DNA of 64,000 nt from contig JAVHZZ010000006.1 in NCBI GenBank assembly GCA_036250195.1, positions 161,627,224 to 161,691,223 of the forward strand, read 5' to 3'. Positions 58,452-64,000 of this stretch are shown here, one piece after another. The position numbers were made by a program, and so were the translations under genes. This DNA is from Mixophyes australis (lineage: Eukaryota; Chordata; Amphibia; Anura; Limnodynastidae). Position 1 is the first letter of the stretch, and the number at the start of each line of letters is the position of its first letter. The notes beneath the pieces are model-generated. The model did no database searches, was not told the DNA's origin, and saw only the letters and a list, made by a program, of their open reading frames with translations.

Positions 58452-60590
58452 GTGCTCAAATGCACCAAATTTTACATTTTAAGTGGAAAAATGTAAGTTT
58501 GTGTGATGAGATTATTAAAGCTAATTGGTGGGGAAGGAGCAGTTGGATTTAGAGAGGCATTCCCTGATTTACATGTGGCTCCACAGCCTTTTTCCTCCCA
58601 TTAAAAACCATGAGTTTTCTGCTGGCCTTAGGTCCCAAAAACCAAACCTCATCCTATACTTTTTATGGCATGTGTTTTGCACCTTCCAGGTACACTTTTT
58701 GTCAAGAAAAAAAAAAAAGGCACAAAAAAAAGACGCATGCAATAAAGCAGTATTTTAGGTGAAAAAACGAGGTTTAAATTAATGAATGGGGTCGTTTTAA
58801 AGAATTAATAGGTTAGACTTTGATGTGGCATTTTCCAGAAGATAAGAAAACATACAAAATATAGGTGCATACCCATGTTGCCGGGGTGTTGAACCCTGCA
58901 ATGCATTTTGCGGACTATTAGCCTGTGTAAATAAAGCAGAATTCCCCATTTTTTTGCGGTTCATTAACAACCCTTAATGACTATATTACAAGGAGCATTC
59001 ACGGTGTGTCGAGTTCAGAAAACAATCAGTATGAGCTGACATTATTACTATAGGGATCAAAGATTATTGCTAAAACTGTCCAGTGCAGTGAATGAGGTAC
59101 AGAGCAATGCAGGATAGACTGCTTGTTACCAGTGTGTACTACATAGCATCACACATCTCTGAAAGCGTTCCCTTAAATTATTACTGGTTCTTCACTGGCC
59201 CCTTGTCCATAAAAGATTTTTTGCTACATATATTTATATACTTGTGACTAAATAGCAGGCCCCTATAGCTAGTTCAGTCCTTAAGGAGAGACTTTAAATA
59301 TATTACTGATTCAAGACATATTTGAAACCACTATAGCTAGTCATAAATCCATTTACATCAATGACATTGACAGTGTCTACTGCATTAATTGTAATAGTTC
59401 TAATATCAGTGAATGCTGTTCTCTGGTGCCACTAGCAGTCCATGTTTTCCTATCAGGAGCATAGGTGTATTAGTTAATTACTCATCCTAAAATGTACTTC
59501 TTGTTATGTCACATATGATTCTTGAAGGATATCTGGAAAACATGCACTGTTGGAGATGCAGAGTACCAAGATCTCTAGCTGAAATGAATAGTTTAAATCT
59601 ATGTTTGCCTGAAAAACACTCCCACATCTAAATGGTGCTTCATTGAGAGCGCTGCGTTCTTTTATGAATCAAAATGGAGAACGTTGGGGTATTATTCCCC
59701 TTTTGCTTGATTCATTGCATTTAAAGTATATTAAAAGCAAATGATCACATGGACTACCTTTCAATTCCTCTTTGTAATGCTTAAGTGTAGCATGAAATGC
59801 TATTACAGCTAATGGCCTGCGCAGTCTGAGTGAAGTCTAGACTGAAATGCCAAATTTTCAGAGGAGGAGTTGGATGAGCTTTTAGACTTGCTTTGCATTT
59901 GTGACTCGGGATTAGTCACACAGAAAAAAAATGTTTGAAAGCCATAAACACAAAAAAAAGCACTAGCATCTAGAGCAAAGAGTTCTAGGTAATTATAAAA
60001 AAAAATACATTGTCACCAACATCTGTTTACTCATCATAACTAGGTGTGTAAAAATGAGACACAGCTCAAACCAACACTTGCCAAATGTGTTACATTTCAT
60101 GCTGGGGGTGAGTGACTTCTTAAGTACTATAACCGTTCCACTTATGAAGTCTTATTAAGAAGTGATTTCATAAGGGAGGGAATAGAACTAGTGACACATC
60201 TTTGACTTGCAGACATTTGAATTAGTTCACAAGCACCAAAACCACAGTCAGAGCCAAATTTAAAGCTATTTGGACACTTCAGGCCTAAGTAATTGAGGCA
60301 CATATACTGTGCGTTTGTTTTAACCTGCATGCAAATCGGCTCTGCATACTCTCAAAGTCAACAAGGAACAGATATAAAGATAGTGTGTTATTTACCAGGA
60401 GTGTAGGTGTACTCTGCTCTACCAGACCAGACACTGCAGGATAAGTACAACTATCTGGAATATTAAATCTCAAAAGAATGCACAGGGAAAAAAAATTAAG
60501 CAATTAATGTTACCTGTCAATAATAGTAATTTATGATTATAAATGGAAATTTTAAAAAAAATTGTTTTTTTTTTATATTTTTGCTTTCCC
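58452..60590. other. Non-coding stretch, nothing recognised
   Basis: No supported gene or repeat boundary. A-rich tracts occur at 58708-58730, 59925-59960 and 59998-60006. Confidence 0.35.
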
Positions 60591-60595
60591 TTGGA

Positions 60596-60985
60596 GAAAC
60601 ATTTATTAGGGTGTCCTTAATGTCTACTGTACATAAAATACACTTTTACAGTTGCTGCTGATTGCACACACATCTTTGCATACATACTCTTTTGCCATCA
60701 GCACTAGTATTTGGAACTTCAACTAGTCCTCCAGTTGGAGCAAGAGATATGGTAGAAAACCAGTGTACTTCTTTACATCCTTACTGTATATTGCTTATGT
60801 GCATCTGCCCATTCCCCACCCCGTTCACTCCCCTAAATTGAAGGCTGTAGTAAGTGTCATTTGCACTCAAAGCTGACTTGGACGTGGCTGTGCTCTATTA
60901 TGTATCATACGGTTCTGAGCATGCGCAGCGCGGTTTTTGCGAACGACATGCACAAAACAGGCAGATACATTCCGTAATGTCTCAG
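60596..60985 (+). repeat. Partial copy of the GGGCCTGATTCAT repeat family
   Basis: Shares ordered blocks with 57830-58448: AATGTCTACTGTACATAAAA, CAGTTGCTGCTGATTGCA, CCCCACCCCGTTC, GGCTGTAGTAAGTGT and TTCTGAGCATGCGCAG, ending near CCGTAATGTCTCAGGCTC. The left terminus is missing or eroded. Confidence 0.5.
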
Positions 60986-61299
60986 GCTCTTTAGGAGTTG
61001 GTTTTCTTACTTGAATTGAAGAGGTTATCCATCATCTTAATGAATCCTACTTTCCGCATATAACAAATAGTGGAATTACCCAAGGAACTTCTTGTTATCT
61101 GAACTGCCAAGCCAGCTCCAGCCCCTACAGTGAGCAAGCCACCCATAGCACATCAAAAGAGCTTCCAAAGTGTCCTCCTAAAGAGTGTGTTTTATTCTAA
61201 ATTAATAAAATAAATAAAAATGATATCAATAAACCACTGTCCTAATTTAATGGTTATTATGCTGACTAAGGTTTCTAGTATTCTAGTACACTAATATTA

Positions 61300-62834
61300 C
61301 AGTCATGACCAAAAGTTTTGAGAATGACACAAGTATTGGTTTTCACAAAGTTTGCTGCTTCAGTGTTTTAGACCTTTTTGTCAGATGTTGCTGTGATACA
61401 CTGAAGTAAAATTACAAGCATTTCATAAGTGTCAAAGGCTTTTATTGACAATTACATTAAGTTTATGCAAAGAGTCAACATTTGCAGTATTGACCCTTCT
61501 TTTTGTAGACCTCTGCTATTCACCCTGACGTGCTGTCAATCAAATTCTGGGCCACACACTGACTGTTGCCATCCATTCTTGCCTAATCAATGCTTGGAGT
61601 TTGTCAGAATTTGTGGGTTTTTGTTTGCCCACCCGCCTCTTGAGAATTGACCACAAGTGCTCAATGGGATTAAGGTCTGGGGAGTTTTCTGGCCATGGAC
61701 CCAAAATTGTTTTGATCCCAAGCCACTTAGTTATCACTTTTGCCTTATGGCAAGGTGCTCCATCATGCAGGAAAAGGCATTGTTCATTAGCAAACTGTTC
61801 TTGGATGGTTGGGAGAAGTTAATCTTGGAGGATGTTTTGGTTCCATTCTTTATTCTTGGCTGCGGCAAAATTGTGAGCCCACTCCCTTGGCTGAGAAGCA
61901 ACCCCACCTTGTCACTCCTATCACGCTACCATCACAGGAGTGACGGTAGTGCTCACCTTTCTTTCTCCGGACAAGTGTTTTTCCAGATGCACCAAACAAT
62001 CTGAAAGCGGATTCATCACAGAAAATGACTTTACCCCAGTCCTCAGCAGTCCAATTCCTGTATCTTTTGTAGAATATCAGTCTGTCCCTTATGTTTTTCC
62101 TGGAGAGAAGCGTCTTCTTTGCTGGACTTCTTGACACCAGGCCATCTTCCAAAAGTCTTTGCCTCACTGTGCATGCAGATGCACTCACACCTGCCTGCTG
62201 CCATTCCAGAGCATTCTCTGCACTGGTGGTGTCCCGATCCCGCAGCTGAATCAGCTTTAGGAGACAATCCTTGTGTTGCTGGATGTTCTTGGGTGCCCTG
62301 AAGCCTTCTTCACAACTACTGAACCTCTCTCCTTGAAGTTCTGGCTAATCTGATAAATGGTTGATTTAGGTGCAATCTTACTAGCAGCAATATCCTTGCC
62401 TGTGAAGCCCTCTTTGTGCAAAGCAAATTTTGACTGCATGTTTTCCTTGCAGATAACCATGGTTAACCATGGAAGAACCATGATTTCAAGCACCGTCCTC
62501 CTTTTAAAACTCCAGTTTGTTATTCTAACTCAATCAGCATGACAGAGTGATCTCCAGCCTTGTACTCGTCAACACTCTCACCTGTGTTAACAAGATAATC
62601 AATGACCTGATGTCACCTGGTCCTTTTGTGGCAGGGTTGAAATGCAGTGGAAATGTTGTTCTTGGGATAAAGTTTATTGTCATGGCAAAGAGGTACTTTG
62701 AAATAAACTGCAATTCATCTGATCACTCTTCATGACATTCTGGAGTATATGCAAAGTGCCATCATAAAAACTGAGGCAGCAGACCTTGTGAGAAATAATA
62801 TTTGCGTCATTCTCAAAAAAATTGGCCATGGCTG
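61300..62834 (-). mobile_element. Tc1/mariner element with intact ends and TA duplication
   Basis: The ends are inverted copies: CAGTCATGACCAAAAGTTTT, GAGAATGACAC on the left and the complement of GCGTCATTCTC...GGCCATGGCTG on the right. TA flanks both sides (61298-61299 and 62835-62836), the Tc1/mariner target. The length of 1535 bp is near the usual 1.6 kb. The transposase lies on the minus strand and is frameshifted. Confidence 0.9.
61500..62500 (-). pseudogene. Tc1-like transposase, frameshifted
   Basis: The minus strand reads in three frames. The N-terminal DNA-binding part (about 62490-62260) has a paired-type helix-turn-helix, FTGKDIAASKIAPKSTIYQI. The next segment (62260-61850) contains TVRQRLLEDGLVSRSPAKK, then WGKVIFCDESAFRLFG with the first catalytic Asp. 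The last part (about 61800-61540) has LHDGAPCHKAKV with the second Asp and SPDLNPIEHLW with the Glu, 34 residues apart as in DD34E Tc1 transposases. Frame changes occur near 62270 and between 61850 and 61800, and a TAA interrupts the last part near 61820. All three catalytic acidic residues can be identified, but no continuous protein can be made. Confidence 0.85.
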
Positions 62835-62836
62835 TA

Positions 62837-64000
62837 CTTATGAAATGGTGTTGATAAGTTGTCTATAAGTGCTTATGTTATAGAGATAGAGGATGTAGCT
62901 GGTGCAAAGCGACAATGAGATAGTTGGATTGATCAGGACCTCTTTGCGTTCCCCTGTTCGGGTACCAAGACAACAGTACGCTTACAGATATGGACCCAGC
63001 TGGGGAAAAGGCGAACACTACTGGTTTACAGGCTGCCAACTGACAGGAGTAGTGAGATGGGGAGAAACATTGAACCTGGATCCAAGGATTTATATAGAAA
63101 GATGTCAAATCTTTGGAAAGTTTGCAACTCCTGCCAAATCAGGGACCCTTGGGATGAGGATGCCTTTTCTTTACTATCACATACAGGCTCCATATTATCA
63201 GCAGGGTATAAATCTCATGTGTTACTGGATCTAAAAGGTATTTGTAATGTGATACTGTTTAGATTCCAGAGTAAAAAGGATTAGCAAGAATAAGGATTAC
63301 TGCAGAGTATCCAAGCACATGAAAATACACACTTTCACTTTAATAACTAAACTTAGTTGCACATTGCTATTGTTTTGCTGTCTTACAGTAAAAGGCATTA
63401 TAAACTGTTTTTAACAATATATCAAGGGCCATAGAGCTAATGTAAAAGTCCAGCCATGGTTCTTTTCAAAACTCCTTGACAGATGCTGGTTCATCAGCAG
63501 ACAAATAGATGTTGGATTTTCCTTCCAACAGAAGGCAACAAAAAAATCAACAACAGTGATCTGTAAATTATTTTAAGATTTGGGTGATCTGACTTTTTTT
63601 TTTTAAAGTATTTGGATGGATTCTCTTTTTAAACAAACCTCACTGTTTGCAGCAAAATATGCTACAAGATTGTTTCCCCCCTTTATGACCTAAAAAGAAC
63701 AATATATGGAGGAAGAATACATAAAAAGAAAATGGTAAGTTGTGGATGGGAATTGGGATACCATCACGACTGTCTGCATTGTTCAGCGTGTATGTTAACA
63801 GGATTGGTTGGCATGGAAGAGAAATTACAAACCAGGAGGAAAAACAACGCTAGTACAAAGTACAGGCATATCCTAGCACGTTGTTCTTGCTTTTAACAGT
63901 GTGAAGTATGTTCTCAAAGCTTCCTTGCAGCAGAGCATGCTATGAGCTCCCATAGAACTCTATATTGTACAGAGAATTAACACTTCTGAATGCTACAGGC
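62837..64000. other. Non-coding stretch, nothing recognised
   Basis: Contains overlapping ORFs on both strands at 62878-63284 without recognisable features. No repeat ends found. Confidence 0.35.

Overview
The window reads as a vertebrate intergenic or intronic region, most likely from an anuran amphibian. I find no convincing host exon, rRNA or tRNA gene, CRISPR array or bacterial-style operon. The DNA is AT-rich and full of microsatellites. Its recognisable content is transposable elements: a DIRS-type tyrosine-recombinase retrotransposon, Tc1-like copies, L2/CR1-like LINE fragments, a tRNA-derived SINE that shares the LINE 3' tail, L1-like 3' ends, and many short inverted-repeat elements. 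Several of the repeats (the CATACTTGCC family, the ACCAATCAG fold-back family, the GGGCCTGATTCAT family) look like ones I associate with frog genomes. The frog assignment is therefore an inference from repeat style.

Layout. 0-6 kb: inverted-repeat elements at 507-820 and 1877-2032, a 200-bp TA microsatellite, a CATACTTGCC-family copy, and a CT-rich LTR-like repeat. 6.6-7.9 kb: a 5'-truncated L2-like LINE on the minus strand that still shows reverse-transcriptase motifs. 9.1-9.5 kb: a LINE ORF2 N-terminal remnant with a 2A-like motif. 11-14.2 kb: an LTR-like segment, a LINE 3' end nested in a palindromic element, a 46-bp minisatellite, and a 0.54-kb MITE. 15-29 kb: short MITEs, a 29-bp perfect hairpin, an L1-like 3' fragment, and SINE copy 1. 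35.7-36.9 kb: a hAT-like element inside a TG microsatellite, carrying a 110-bp palindrome. 38-45 kb: four more hAT-type MITEs with 8-bp target duplications plus one of the CATACTTGCC family. 45.1-46.4 kb: a LINE 3' end and SINE copy 2. 47.98-52.67 kb: the DIRS element, nearly complete in structure but with broken reading frames. 53.9-54.2 kb and 61.3-62.8 kb: Tc1-like remnants. 57.5-58.4 kb: a Harbinger-like element.

The most informative element is the DIRS copy. It has inverted terminal repeats, gag-like, RT/RNase H and tyrosine recombinase blocks, and an internal complementary region. That region joins the complements of both termini, as the circular-intermediate model predicts. All of its coding blocks carry stops or frameshifts, and the RT active-site box is altered, so it should be inactive by itself. 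I did not find an unmistakably new biological system. The most unusual structures are the palindrome in the 35.8-kb element, a MITE whose two arms each carry a ZNF143/STAF-like motif, and the 3' tail shared by SINE and LINE copies.
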